Shown one piece after another: positions 24,512 through 32,230 of a DNA stretch of 64,000 bases (its first letter is position 1; each line of letters begins with the position of its first letter). The position numbers and the translations under genes were made by a program. Source of the DNA: Ga0077527 sp021300125 (GTDB taxonomy: Bacteria; Pseudomonadota; Gammaproteobacteria; Burkholderiales; SG8-41); the NCBI GenBank assembly GCA_046339595.1, contig JBKDUF010000065.1, forward strand, positions 12,707-76,706, in the 5' to 3' direction. A model generated the notes under the pieces. That model was not told where the DNA came from and did no database searches. It worked only from the letters and a program-made list of their open reading frames with translations.

Positions 24512-25008
24512 GCTCCGCGCACCCCGCGCCAGGCCAGCCACAGCGCCCACAGGCCGAGCAGCACGAACCACAACAGCGCCCAGCCCGGAATGCTCAGGCC
24601 GAGGAAGCTCCAGTCAACGTTGGCGCATTCGCCTGAACCCGACAGCACCTTCTCGACCATGCGCGTGAACGCGAACTGTTCGAGCATGTATTGCAGCCCC
24701 GGACCGCAGGCCGGCACCTGGTCGGCCGGCAGGCTCTGCAGCCAGACATGGCGTCCGGCAATGCCGGCGCCGGCAGCGGCGGCGATCAGGCCCAGCACCC
24801 CATAGACGGCGGACGCGATGCGGCCCGGGCCGTGAAGCGCAGCCACCAGGAATACCAGCCCCAGTGCAATGAAGGCCACACGCTGGAACACGCACAGCGG
24901 ACAGGGCTCAAGGCCGTCGACATGCTGCAGCCACAGGCCGTAGCCGAGCAGCGCGGCGCAGGCCAGCGCGCCGGCGAGATGGCCCAACCGCACCATACGG
25001 AGATTCAT
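24508..25008 (-). CDS. dsbB: Disulfide bond formation protein DsbB
   Basis: A 166-residue inner membrane protein with four transmembrane helices. It re-oxidises DsbA and passes electrons to quinone. The first periplasmic loop has 'GLEPCPLCVFQR' (the redox CxxC) and the second loop has the other Cys pair ('QVPACGPGLQYM' and 'GSGECANVDWSFLG'). The start MNLRMVRLG at 25008 fits the family better than the open frame's first ATG at 25029, which would overlap the upstream gene. Confidence 0.93.
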   Translation of the reverse strand: MNLRMVRLGHLAGALACAALLGYGLWLQHVDGLEPCPLCVFQRVAFIALGLVFLVAALHGPGRIASAVYGVLGLIAAAAGAGIAGRHVWLQSLPADQVPACGPGLQYMLEQFAFTRMVEKVLSGSGECANVDWSFLGLSIPGWALLWFVLLGLWALWLAWRGVRGA

Positions 25009-25021
25009 CTGCATCACCCAT

Positions 25022-25513
25022 TTAAACATAAGCCAGCAAGCGCCCGCAGGCGAGTATCGACACCCAGATCAGCAGCGAGACCGCGGCATGCACCTTCGCC
25101 GCGGCCGGCACCGCAGCGCCCGTATCCCAGAGCGCGGCGCCGCGGAAAGCCCCCGCATGGAACAGCGCCGCATTGAGCCCGGCACACATCAGCAGGGCCA
25201 TCTTGGCAATGAACGCGGGATTGGCAATCAGGTCGCCGGCATGGGCAATGAACATCAGCAGGCCCGAAGGCACGATCAGCAGCAGCGCGCCGAAACTCCA
25301 CGGCAGCACATGCGCCGCCAGCGCCCGCACCGGCAACCGCGGCGACAGGCCGAGCAGGCGCAGGTCGAGCACCGCAATGGAGCCGGCGAGCAGCACAAAA
25401 CCGGTGATGTGCACGATCTCCACCGCCGGATACAGCCACAACTCCTCGCGCATCGCCACCGCCAGCGGCAGCTGTTCGATCGCGGCAAGCGGGGATGTTG
25501 GGCCGGGAATCAA
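25022..25513 (-). CDS. DUF6644-like small membrane protein
   Basis: A 163-residue protein with four or five hydrophobic helices. 'LWLYPAVEIVHITGFVLLAGSI' carries a His in a helix, 'LPWSFGALLLIVPSGLLMFI' follows, and later 'KMALLMCAGLNAALFH' and 'KVHAAVSLLIWVSILACGRLLAYV'. Membrane His residues suggest a b-type haem or quinone site, as in CopD/DUF6644 proteins. The family assignment is from memory. It lies next to a DUF6152 protein across a repeat array; I recall such pairs together. Confidence 0.7.
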   Translation of the reverse strand: MIPGPTSPLAAIEQLPLAVAMREELWLYPAVEIVHITGFVLLAGSIAVLDLRLLGLSPRLPVRALAAHVLPWSFGALLLIVPSGLLMFIAHAGDLIANPAFIAKMALLMCAGLNAALFHAGAFRGAALWDTGAAVPAAAKVHAAVSLLIWVSILACGRLLAYV

Positions 25514-25533
25514 AGATAAACCTTGAAACCTTC

Positions 25534-25663
25534 AGCCACAGAGGACACAGAGGGCACAGAGATCACGGGGACAATCATTCAAGGGGGCGATGCGCGTGAA
25601 TATTCCAGTTCTGCAGTTCTCAGTACACTCTGTGTTCTCTGTGTGCTCGGTGTGCTCTGTGGC
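25534..25663. repeat. Inverted array of CACAGAGG-type short repeats
   Basis: The left arm (ccacagagg/acacagagg/gcacagaga) and the right arm (tctgtgttc/tctgtgtgc/tcggtgtgctctgtgg) are complementary and about 70 nt apart. It has the same layout as the ACAGGAT and GGCGCCAAG arrays with a third unit sequence. It lies between the DUF6152 and DUF6644 genes. Confidence 0.85.
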
Positions 25664-25685
25664 TTGCTGTTGTCTTTTTTTGAAA

Positions 25686-26033
25686 TCATCTCAATTCAAT
25701 CGTGCGGTCGCCGACGATGATGCGCTCGGCGCGCATTTCGTCGGGCTTGCTGCGGTTGGGATAACCGACCACGGTCACGGTGGCGCCCTTTTTCAGGTCC
25801 GCCGGCGGCAGGCCGCGCGCGCTCATGCGCGAGGGCGGCGCGAGCACGGCATGCCAGGTCCTGCCCGGCGTGACCAGGCGAATATGGCCATGCGGATGCT
25901 CGTAGCCGGATTCACCGATGGTGCCGGTCAGCCGCAGTTCTTTCGAGGCGTCGTATTCGGACCAGCCGTGATGGGCGGCCGCGGGCAGGCTCAGCACGGC
26001 CATCAACAACAGCATCGTGAATCGGAGGATCAT
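25686..26033 (-). CDS. DUF6152-family exported protein
   Basis: A 115-residue protein. The signal peptide of about 20 residues ends in PAAAHHGW, so the mature protein starts with a His pair. The 'AHHGWSEYD' opening, 'LTGTIGESGYEHPHGHIRLV' and 'VTVVGYPNRSKPDEMRAERI' are typical of DUF6152, small OB-fold-like periplasmic proteins that often sit with membrane copper/haem genes. The His residues suggest metal binding. Confidence 0.8.
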   Translation of the reverse strand: MILRFTMLLLMAVLSLPAAAHHGWSEYDASKELRLTGTIGESGYEHPHGHIRLVTPGRTWHAVLAPPSRMSARGLPPADLKKGATVTVVGYPNRSKPDEMRAERIIVGDRTIELR

Positions 26034-26123
26034 GGCGGCTCCAGTCTGGGAATGAGGCCTCGAGTCTGCACCGTCCGCCGTGACGGACAGGGGCTGCAGG
26101 GGGCTGGATCGGGCGCGCTACTT

Positions 26124-26129
26124 TATACT
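26124..26129 (+). promoter_or_regulatory. -10 element (TATACT) close to arfB start
   Basis: TATACT lies only 10 bp before the ATG at 26140. If used, the transcript would start at or next to the start codon and be nearly leaderless. The absence of a Shine-Dalgarno sequence fits. Confidence 0.4.
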
Positions 26130-26139
26130 CAATTCCATC

Positions 26140-26556
26140 ATGAGAGTCACGCGCAGCATCACCCTGGACGAGTCCGAACTGGTGGAACGCTTCATCCAGG
26201 CCTCCGGTCCCGGCGGCCAGAACGTGAACAAGGTCGCCACCGCAGTCGAACTGCGTTTCGACGCCTTGCGTTCGCCGGGACTGCCGGAGCCGGTGCGCTC
26301 CCGCCTGCTCGGGCTCGCCGGGCGGAGGCTGTCGGGCGCGGGCGTGATCGTGATCCTCGCCCAGCGCTTCCGCAGCCAGGCGCGCAACCGCGCCGATGCC
26401 CGGGAGCGGCTGGCCGCGCTGATCCGCACCGCCGCAACACCGCCCAGGACCCGCGTCGCCACCCGGCCGCCGGCAGCGGCGAAACGGCGCCGGCTGGAGG
26501 AAAAACGGCAGCGCGGCACTCTCAAGCGCGAGCGCCGGAGCATTGAAAATCATTAG
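26140..26556 (+). CDS. arfB: Alternative ribosome-rescue factor ArfB (YaeJ)
   Basis: A 138-residue peptidyl-tRNA hydrolase of the class I release-factor type. 'IQASGPGGQNVNKVATAVELRF' contains the GGQ motif that hydrolyses peptidyl-tRNA, and the basic C-terminal tail (AAAKRRRLEEKRQRGTLKRERR) enters the empty mRNA channel of stalled ribosomes. The start at 26140 (MRVTRSI) gives the standard ArfB length. It rescues ribosomes on non-stop mRNAs independently of tmRNA. Confidence 0.93.
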   Translation: MRVTRSITLDESELVERFIQASGPGGQNVNKVATAVELRFDALRSPGLPEPVRSRLLGLAGRRLSGAGVIVILAQRFRSQARNRADARERLAALIRTAATPPRTRVATRPPAAAKRRRLEEKRQRGTLKRERRSIENH

Positions 26557-26748
26557 TAATCATCAGGTTATGACTTCGCTCAGCAGAAGAGGCTATCGCT
26601 GCTACACTGGCGCCCGAGGGTTGCGATGCGCCGGAATCAATCCGCGTGCTATCGTATTCAATCACTGGTCATGTCGTTTTTGCGGCTTGTCATCCCCTCA
26701 TCTGCGTCGGCAAGATCCAGCACCTTAACAACATCGGGAGATTGAATC

Positions 26749-27207
26749 ATGAAGCATGCACTGATTGCAGCCCTGCTCGGCACCTCAACCCTGTTCGCCA
26801 GCGCCCCCGCCTTTGCGCAGGCCAAGCCTGAAGACGTGATCAAGTACCGCCAGGGCCTGTACCAGGTGGTCGGCTGGCAGAACCGCACCATGGGTAGCAT
26901 GGTCAAGGGCCAGGCGCCTTTTGATGCCGCAGAATTCTCGCGAGCCGCCGAGATTGTCTCCCTGATGGCAGCCGTGGCCCCCGGCGCTTTCGCCCCGGGC
27001 TCCGACAAGGGCGCGCCGACCCGCGCCAAGCCCGAAATCTGGTCCGATGCCGCCGGCTTCAAGAAAGCAATGGACACTTTCCAGGCAGAGTCCGCCAAGC
27101 TCGCACAGATCGCCAAGGGCGCCAAGGATGTTGATGCCGTACGCAGCCAATATGGCGCTCTCGTGAAATCCTGCGGCGCCTGCCACGACAATTTCCGCAC
27201 CAAGTGA
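26749..27207 (+). CDS. Cytochrome c' (exported, single haem)
   Basis: A 152-residue protein with a signal peptide (cleavage near PAFAQA). It is a four-helix-bundle cytochrome c' with the C-terminal haem site 'SCGACHDNFR' (CxxCH). 'VIKYRQGLYQVVGWQNRTMGSM' is the typical first helix. Periplasmic cytochromes c' bind NO or CO and help with nitrosative stress. It converges with a cytochrome b561 gene, with a shared terminator between, a pairing that suggests electron exchange. Confidence 0.93.
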   Translation: MKHALIAALLGTSTLFASAPAFAQAKPEDVIKYRQGLYQVVGWQNRTMGSMVKGQAPFDAAEFSRAAEIVSLMAAVAPGAFAPGSDKGAPTRAKPEIWSDAAGFKKAMDTFQAESAKLAQIAKGAKDVDAVRSQYGALVKSCGACHDNFRTK

Positions 27208-27226
27208 CGCCATACTGCCGGAAATG

Positions 27227-27254
27227 AAAAAGCCGCCTGCGGGCGGCTTTCTTC
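27227..27254. terminator. Bidirectional rho-independent terminator
   Basis: The stem AAGCCGCC (27230-27237) with GGCGGCTT (27242-27249) and a 4-nt loop is flanked by A's on the left and a T-rich run on the right. It can serve the cytochrome c' gene and the convergent cytochrome b561 gene. Confidence 0.88.
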
Positions 27255-27270
27255 ATGGGCGAGTGCCGCC

Positions 27271-27942
27271 TCAGCGGGTGACCGCGAGCCAAACGGCTGC
27301 GGCGCTAAAACCGAACAGGAGCAGGGCCAGCCACAGGCTGGCCGTTTTCGGAGGCGCACCAGCGGCGGGAAGCCGCTTGAGGCCATTGAGCATGGGTTTC
27401 ACCAGATTCTCGGACTTCCAGAACAGGTAATACAGGATGGCGGCGATGTGCACCCCGGCCAGCACCAGCAGCACCTCGAAATTCCACTTGTGCACGGTGG
27501 TCATGAAATCGCTGAGCTCCTTGCTCACATGCTTGTACAGCGGCCCCTCGTAGAGCACATCGTCGTTGGCGAACAGGCCGGTCGAAGCCTGCAGCAGCAC
27601 GCAGAGCAGGATCAGCACCACGCTGATGCCACCGAGCGGGTTGTGGCCGGCGAATTTCTTCGCGGTGCGCGAGGGCAGCGAGCGCAGGTAGTCGAACAGC
27701 GCTGCCGGTCCGTAGAGAAAATCGCCGAAACGGGCGTGGGTGCTGCCGACGAAGCCCCACAGGATGCGGAACAGGATCAGCGCCAGCACCGCATAGCCGG
27801 AATAGAAATGCCAGTCCATCCACTCCATTTCACCGGAGAGCCAGGAAAAGCCGATCAGCAGCACCAGCAGCCAGTGGAACAGGCGCACCGGCAGGTCCCA
27901 CACCAGGGTCGGCAGCGTGTCGTTCTTCGAAGTGTCGTTCAT
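27271..27942 (-). CDS. Cytochrome b561-family membrane protein
   Basis: A 223-residue four-helix di-haem membrane protein. Haem-ligand His lie in 'LVWDLPVRLFHWLLVLLIGF', 'MDWHFYSGYAVLAL', 'GHNPLGGISVVLILLCVLLQ' and 'VHKWNFEVLLVLAGVHIAAILYY', the pattern of bacterial b561 (Ni-Fe hydrogenase type cytochrome b). The start at 27942 has GAGGAA upstream, within the stop region of the CpdA-like gene. It probably passes quinol electrons to the convergently encoded cytochrome c'. Confidence 0.92.
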   Translation of the reverse strand: MNDTSKNDTLPTLVWDLPVRLFHWLLVLLIGFSWLSGEMEWMDWHFYSGYAVLALILFRILWGFVGSTHARFGDFLYGPAALFDYLRSLPSRTAKKFAGHNPLGGISVVLILLCVLLQASTGLFANDDVLYEGPLYKHVSKELSDFMTTVHKWNFEVLLVLAGVHIAAILYYLFWKSENLVKPMLNGLKRLPAAGAPPKTASLWLALLLFGFSAAAVWLAVTR

Positions 27943-27950
27943 GGCATTCC

Positions 27951-28724
27951 TCAGGCAGTGGCCAGATGCGTCACCAGGCTCCGGCCGTTCCAGTAATGTA
28001 ATAGATACGCGGGCGGCTCGAGCAGGTCGGGTTCGAAACGGCCGCCGCCAAAGCGCAGCCGCGACTGGAACGCGGTGCTCGGCGCGACCGCCACCGCGGC
28101 GCCCTGCCAGCGCGTCATCACCGGCCGGTGCAGGTGGCCGCAGATCAGCGCCTGCACCGAGGGGCGCGCGGCGACGATCTCGCCCAGACACTGCGTGGCT
28201 CGCGGCGACAGCGCGATGCGGTCCATCTGCGAAAAGCCGCTCGCGACCGGCGGATGATGCAGCGCGATCAGCGCCGGCAGCCGCGGTTCGGCATCCAGGC
28301 ACAGCGCCAGCCAGTCGAGCTGGGCCTCATCGAGATCGCCGCCATCCAGCCCCTCGACCAGGGTGTCAAGCAAAGCCACTCGCAGGCCGCCGAGGTCGCG
28401 ATGCGAATGCAGGGTCGTGCCGCCATCGAGCGCAAACGCGGCGCGCAGGGTTTCGCGGCGGTCGTGATTGCCGGGCAAGGGAATCCAGGGCAAACCCAGG
28501 CCCGACAGCAGTTCGCGCAGCACCGCGTATTCGGCGGCCTCTCCGTGTTCCGCCAGATCGCCCGTCAGCAGCAGCAGGTCGGGCCGGCGCGGCAGCGCCT
28601 CGAGATGGGCTATGCAGCGGCGCAGGCCGGCGGCGCTGTCGATACCGCCGGCGAGGGTGGTGCCCGGCGCGGTGATGTGCAGATCGGAAAACTGCGCGAT
28701 CAGCAGCGGATCGCCTGCGTTCAT
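27951..28724 (-). CDS. Metallophosphoesterase, CpdA-like cyclic nucleotide phosphodiesterase
   Basis: A 257-residue calcineurin-like enzyme with all class III phosphodiesterase motifs in order: 'QFSDLHI', 'LLTGDLAEHG', 'PLPGNHDRR', 'IALHHPP' and 'LICGHLHRP'. These bind two metal ions. The family hydrolyses 3',5'-cAMP (CpdA) or other phosphodiesters. Its 5' end overlaps the 3' end of the Aas-like gene by 4 bp and it is followed by the cytochrome b561 gene. Confidence 0.9.
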   Translation of the reverse strand: MNAGDPLLIAQFSDLHITAPGTTLAGGIDSAAGLRRCIAHLEALPRRPDLLLLTGDLAEHGEAAEYAVLRELLSGLGLPWIPLPGNHDRRETLRAAFALDGGTTLHSHRDLGGLRVALLDTLVEGLDGGDLDEAQLDWLALCLDAEPRLPALIALHHPPVASGFSQMDRIALSPRATQCLGEIVAARPSVQALICGHLHRPVMTRWQGAAVAVAPSTAFQSRLRFGGGRFEPDLLEPPAYLLHYWNGRSLVTHLATA

Positions 28725-30952
28725 ATCTGCAGCGACTGCTGCTTGAGGGTCACGTAATCCACCTTGCCGGAACCGAGCAGCGGCAGGTGGTCGACCTTGA
28801 CGATGCGCTTGGCCACCGCCAGTTCATGGGCCTTGATCTGGCGCGCGGCCTGGATCAGCGCCATGCGGTCCAGCGCGGGGTCGGTGGTGAGCAGCAGGGT
28901 GCTCTCGCCGCCGCGTGTCATCTCGACCAGGGCCGCGTGCTTGAATGCGGGCGAGGCCTGATAGGCAATCTGCTCGACCCGCTCGAGCGAGACCATCTCG
29001 CCGGCGATCTTGGCAAAGCGCTTGACACGCCCGTGGATGGTGACAAATCCGTCGTCATCCAGGCTGACCACGTCGCCGGTGTTGTACCAGCCGGCGCCGA
29101 GTTCCGAGCGCGGCGGCTGCAGCACGCCGGGCGCGTCCGAGAACAGGTAGCCCGTCATCAGGTTGGGACCGCACACGTGCAGCACCCCGCCCTGCTCGAT
29201 GCCGGGTACGGGCACGATGCGGTATTCAACGCCGGGCAGGAAACGGCCGACGCTGCCGGCACGGAACGCCAGCGGCGTGTTCAGCGCCATCGCCGGCCCG
29301 CACTCGGTGGCACCATAGCCCTCATAGACGCGCAGGCCGAACTTCTCGAACCACAGCTTCGAGACTTCGGTGTTGAGCTTCTCGCCGCCGGCGATGGCGA
29401 AACGCACCCGATAGAAATCGTAGGGATCAGCCTGGCGCGCGTAATTGCCGAGGAAGGTGCTGGTGCCGAAGATGTAGGTGCAGTCGCGGGTGTAGGCGTA
29501 TTCCGGGATCAGCTTGTAGTGCAGCGGGTTGGTATAGAGAAACAGCCGCGTGCCGGTGACCAGCGGCATCAGCGTGCAGGCGATGAGGCCGAAGGTGTGG
29601 TACATCGGCAGCGCGTTGAGGTACTTGTCCTCCGGGCCGAACTCGATCACCGACTGCAGCTGGGCCATCACGCCGAGCATCGTGTCGTGCGAGATCACCA
29701 CGCCCTTGGGACGCGCCTCCGAGCCCGAGGTGAAGAGTACGATCGCAGGCGCCCCCGGATCCTGCGGCGGGAGTGCAGCGCGCGGACGCAGCATCGCGCG
29801 CAGCACCCATAGCTTGTCGGCGAGACGCAGGCGCTCGCGCAGGTCCTCCAGATACACGATGTCGCAGCCGGAGAGGGATTCGAGCAGGTGCTCCAGCTTG
29901 GCGGTCTGCAGGAAGGCGCGGGAGGTGATCACGGTGCGCAGCGTCGCCGCCTGCACCGCTACGCGCAGCGCCTCGGCACCGCTGGAGTAATTGAGCATCG
30001 CCGCAACGCGCCCGCGGGCGGCAAGACCGAACACCAGGCATACCGTGGCGCCAAGGTTGGGCAGCATCACGCCGACACGCTCGCCCGGGCGTGTGAAAGG
30101 CTCGCACAGCCGGCCCAGCGCGAACGCGCCCTTGATCAGGTCGTTGTAGCTGCGGACCTGGCCGCGCAGGTCCTCAATGACCTCCATGCGCCTGCCGTGC
30201 AGTTGTGCGGCGTCGAGCAGTGCCTCGATCAGGGTGCGCCGCGGCGCGGCGTTGGCCATCGAACGCTGCAGTATCTGCAGCAGTTCGCCAGCCTGCTGCC
30301 GGCGCCGCGCGGCGACAGCGGCGCTGCGTGCAGTGAGCCGCACCGAAGGCTGCAGCACCAGCCGCACTGGCGGCAGCATTCGCTTCGGCCACTGGCAGCC
30401 CAGCGCCGCCCAGCGCGTGTACTGCGTGCCTTCGATGCGCAGCGGCAGGATGTCGGCATCGCCGCGCGACGCCAGCAGCGCCGCCAGCCCGTAGACCTTC
30501 ATCGGCCCGCCGGTTGTGGTGACGCGGTCCTGCGGGAACACCACCACCGGCCGCCCCGAACGCAGCGCGCGCAGCAGACCCTTCACGCTGGCATTGCCGC
30601 CCGGCCCCAACTCGGCGCATTCGGCAAACCGCGGCAGCCAGCGCGCGATGCGCGAACCGGCCAGTGCCCGCGGCAGCACGATCAGCGGACGGCCCGGCAG
30701 GAACATCGCGACCAGCAGCGCATCGATCGCGGAATTATGGCTGGCCATCACCAGCGGCCGGCCCCGCGCGAGTTCGCTGAGGTGACCGCTCAGACGCAGC
30801 CGCAACAGCAGGCGGACCAGGCTTTTCAGGAGGGCATTCAGCACCGGGGCTCTTTCGTTGAGGACTTCGGCGGGGTGACCCCGCTGCAGCCGGGGCCGGC
30901 GTTTGCTTTTAACCAAGCCGCTGCCTGCCGTCAAACCCGGGGGGCCCTGCAA
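28721..30952 (-). CDS. Aas-like bifunctional acyltransferase / acyl-ACP synthetase
   Basis: Up to 743 residues; a GTG at 30844 (VLNALLKSL) is a likely alternative start because the first ~36 residues look non-coding. The N-terminal PlsC-type acyltransferase has 'MASHNSAIDALLV' (HX4D) and 'VVFPQDRVTTTG'. The C-terminal AMP-binding ligase has 'AIVLFTSGSEARPKGVVISH', 'YEGYGATECGPAMALNTP' and 'GWYNTGDVVSLDDDGFVTIHGR'. The order is that of E. coli Aas, which reacylates lysophospholipid and activates fatty acids to acyl-ACP. It is divergent from rpfF and may recycle free fatty acids produced by DSF synthesis, as RpfB does in Xanthomonas (inference). Confidence 0.88.
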   Translation of the reverse strand: MQGPPGLTAGSGLVKSKRRPRLQRGHPAEVLNERAPVLNALLKSLVRLLLRLRLSGHLSELARGRPLVMASHNSAIDALLVAMFLPGRPLIVLPRALAGSRIARWLPRFAECAELGPGGNASVKGLLRALRSGRPVVVFPQDRVTTTGGPMKVYGLAALLASRGDADILPLRIEGTQYTRWAALGCQWPKRMLPPVRLVLQPSVRLTARSAAVAARRRQQAGELLQILQRSMANAAPRRTLIEALLDAAQLHGRRMEVIEDLRGQVRSYNDLIKGAFALGRLCEPFTRPGERVGVMLPNLGATVCLVFGLAARGRVAAMLNYSSGAEALRVAVQAATLRTVITSRAFLQTAKLEHLLESLSGCDIVYLEDLRERLRLADKLWVLRAMLRPRAALPPQDPGAPAIVLFTSGSEARPKGVVISHDTMLGVMAQLQSVIEFGPEDKYLNALPMYHTFGLIACTLMPLVTGTRLFLYTNPLHYKLIPEYAYTRDCTYIFGTSTFLGNYARQADPYDFYRVRFAIAGGEKLNTEVSKLWFEKFGLRVYEGYGATECGPAMALNTPLAFRAGSVGRFLPGVEYRIVPVPGIEQGGVLHVCGPNLMTGYLFSDAPGVLQPPRSELGAGWYNTGDVVSLDDDGFVTIHGRVKRFAKIAGEMVSLERVEQIAYQASPAFKHAALVEMTRGGESTLLLTTDPALDRMALIQAARQIKAHELAVAKRIVKVDHLPLLGSGKVDYVTLKQQSLQI

Positions 30953-31050
30953 CGCCGGCAGGGCATCCGGACCGGCATTTCAGCCGCGCGAGGGCTTCAT
31001 TGCAAAAAAATCTGCGCCCCGTGAAATTCAGGCCCGGAAATCTACTCTGC

Positions 31051-31069
31051 AACCTGTTGATTTAATTGA
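31051..31069 (-). repeat. AT-rich motif copy (exact consensus) upstream of rpfF
   Basis: On the minus strand TCAATTAAATCAACAGGTT matches all 19 positions. It lies in the 245-bp divergent region between the Aas-like gene and rpfF, in the middle of a longer AT-rich patch (31050-31105). Confidence 0.85.
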
Positions 31070-31197
31070 ATAAATTTTAAACTTATCATTTTGTTAGATT
31101 TGCCGCGGCTGCAAAGCCCCTCTCTAATCCCGGTCATGCGTGTCTGACACGCTAAAAACCGCTGTTTTTCAATTAGATAAATGAAAGGGGTATCGCA

Positions 31198-32124
31198 ATG
31201 GAAATGCACATTCCGGCCGCCGTCCTCAGCGTCCATCATGCGGTGGTCAAACCCGATTTCGGGACCACCAGCGAGTTCCGCTTCTCTCCACAGCTGCAGG
31301 CGAGTTTTGACCGCCAGACCCGCGCCCTGTGGTCGCGCTGGACCGCGGCCCCCCGCCCCTGTTTCAACCCGGGGCTGCTTGCCGACATCCGCGCCTATTA
31401 CGGCTTTCTCGGCGAGACCGGCGGTGAAATCGATTGCGGCGACACCAGCGAGCCGATCGAATACGTGATCCTGGCCTCGGGCATGCCTGGCGTGTTCCAG
31501 CTGGGGGGCGATCTCGACCTGTTCCGCCAGAAGATCGACCGCCGCGACCGCGAGGCGCTGTCGGCCTATGGCCGCGCCTGCATCGATGTGCTCTACCGCA
31601 ACTACCTCGGCCATGAGCTGCCGCTGACCACGATTTCCCTGGTGCAGGGCGAGTGCCTCGGCGGCGGTTTCGAGGCGGCGCTGTCGAGCGACCTGATCAT
31701 CGCCGAGCGCCGCTCCCGCTTCGGCTTCCCGGAAATCCTGTTCAACCTGTTTCCGGGCATGGGCGCGTACTCCTTCCTCGACCGCAAGGTCGGCCAGCGC
31801 CGAGCCGAGGAGATCATCACCTCGGGCAAGATCTACACCGCCGAGGAAATGCAGGCGCTGGGGGTGATCGACGTGGTGGCCGAGGACGGCGAGGGCGAAA
31901 CCGCGGTCAACCAGCTGATCCGCCAGCGCTCGCGCTCGCGCAACGGCATGGCCGCGCTCGCCGCGGTGCGCCGCCGCGTGCACCAGATCAGCTACCAGGA
32001 GCTGGAGGACGTGGTGGAGCTGTGGGTGGATGCCGCGCTGCGCCTGAGGCCGCGCGACCTGAAACTGATGCAGCGCCTGGTGTCACGCCAGAACGGCCTG
32101 CAGGAACCGGCGGTGGTGCATTGA
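31198..32124 (+). CDS. rpfF: RpfF-type diffusible signal factor (cis-2-unsaturated fatty acid) synthase
   Basis: A 308-residue crotonase-fold enzyme. 'GVFQLGGDLDLFRQKI', 'SLVQGECLGGGFEAALSSDLII' and 'FPEILFNLFPGMGAYSFLDRK' match Xanthomonas/Burkholderia RpfF closely. The two catalytic Glu of RpfF (141 and 161 in Xanthomonas) are E159 and E179 here, with the same 20-residue spacing. RpfF dehydrates 3-hydroxyacyl-ACP and cleaves the thioester to release DSF. AAAGGGG precedes the ATG. Its neighbours, a PAS-GGDEF-EAL regulator and an acyl-ACP synthetase, support a signalling role over plain fatty-acid oxidation. Confidence 0.9.
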   Translation: MEMHIPAAVLSVHHAVVKPDFGTTSEFRFSPQLQASFDRQTRALWSRWTAAPRPCFNPGLLADIRAYYGFLGETGGEIDCGDTSEPIEYVILASGMPGVFQLGGDLDLFRQKIDRRDREALSAYGRACIDVLYRNYLGHELPLTTISLVQGECLGGGFEAALSSDLIIAERRSRFGFPEILFNLFPGMGAYSFLDRKVGQRRAEEIITSGKIYTAEEMQALGVIDVVAEDGEGETAVNQLIRQRSRSRNGMAALAAVRRRVHQISYQELEDVVELWVDAALRLRPRDLKLMQRLVSRQNGLQEPAVVH

Positions 32125-32230
32125 TCATGCTTCGGCACTGCAGCCGCATACGCTCTGATAAACTGGATTCCAGGTTGACGCCCGGCCCGTGCGAAAGCGC
32201 GGCCGCGGGCGTTTCGGGAGACCTGTCCGC

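Noticed and set aside
31198..32124. Ordinary enoyl-CoA hydratase
   Set aside because: The paired Glu spacing, the GECLGGGFEAALS and FNLFPGMGAYSF segments and the genetic context fit RpfF much better.
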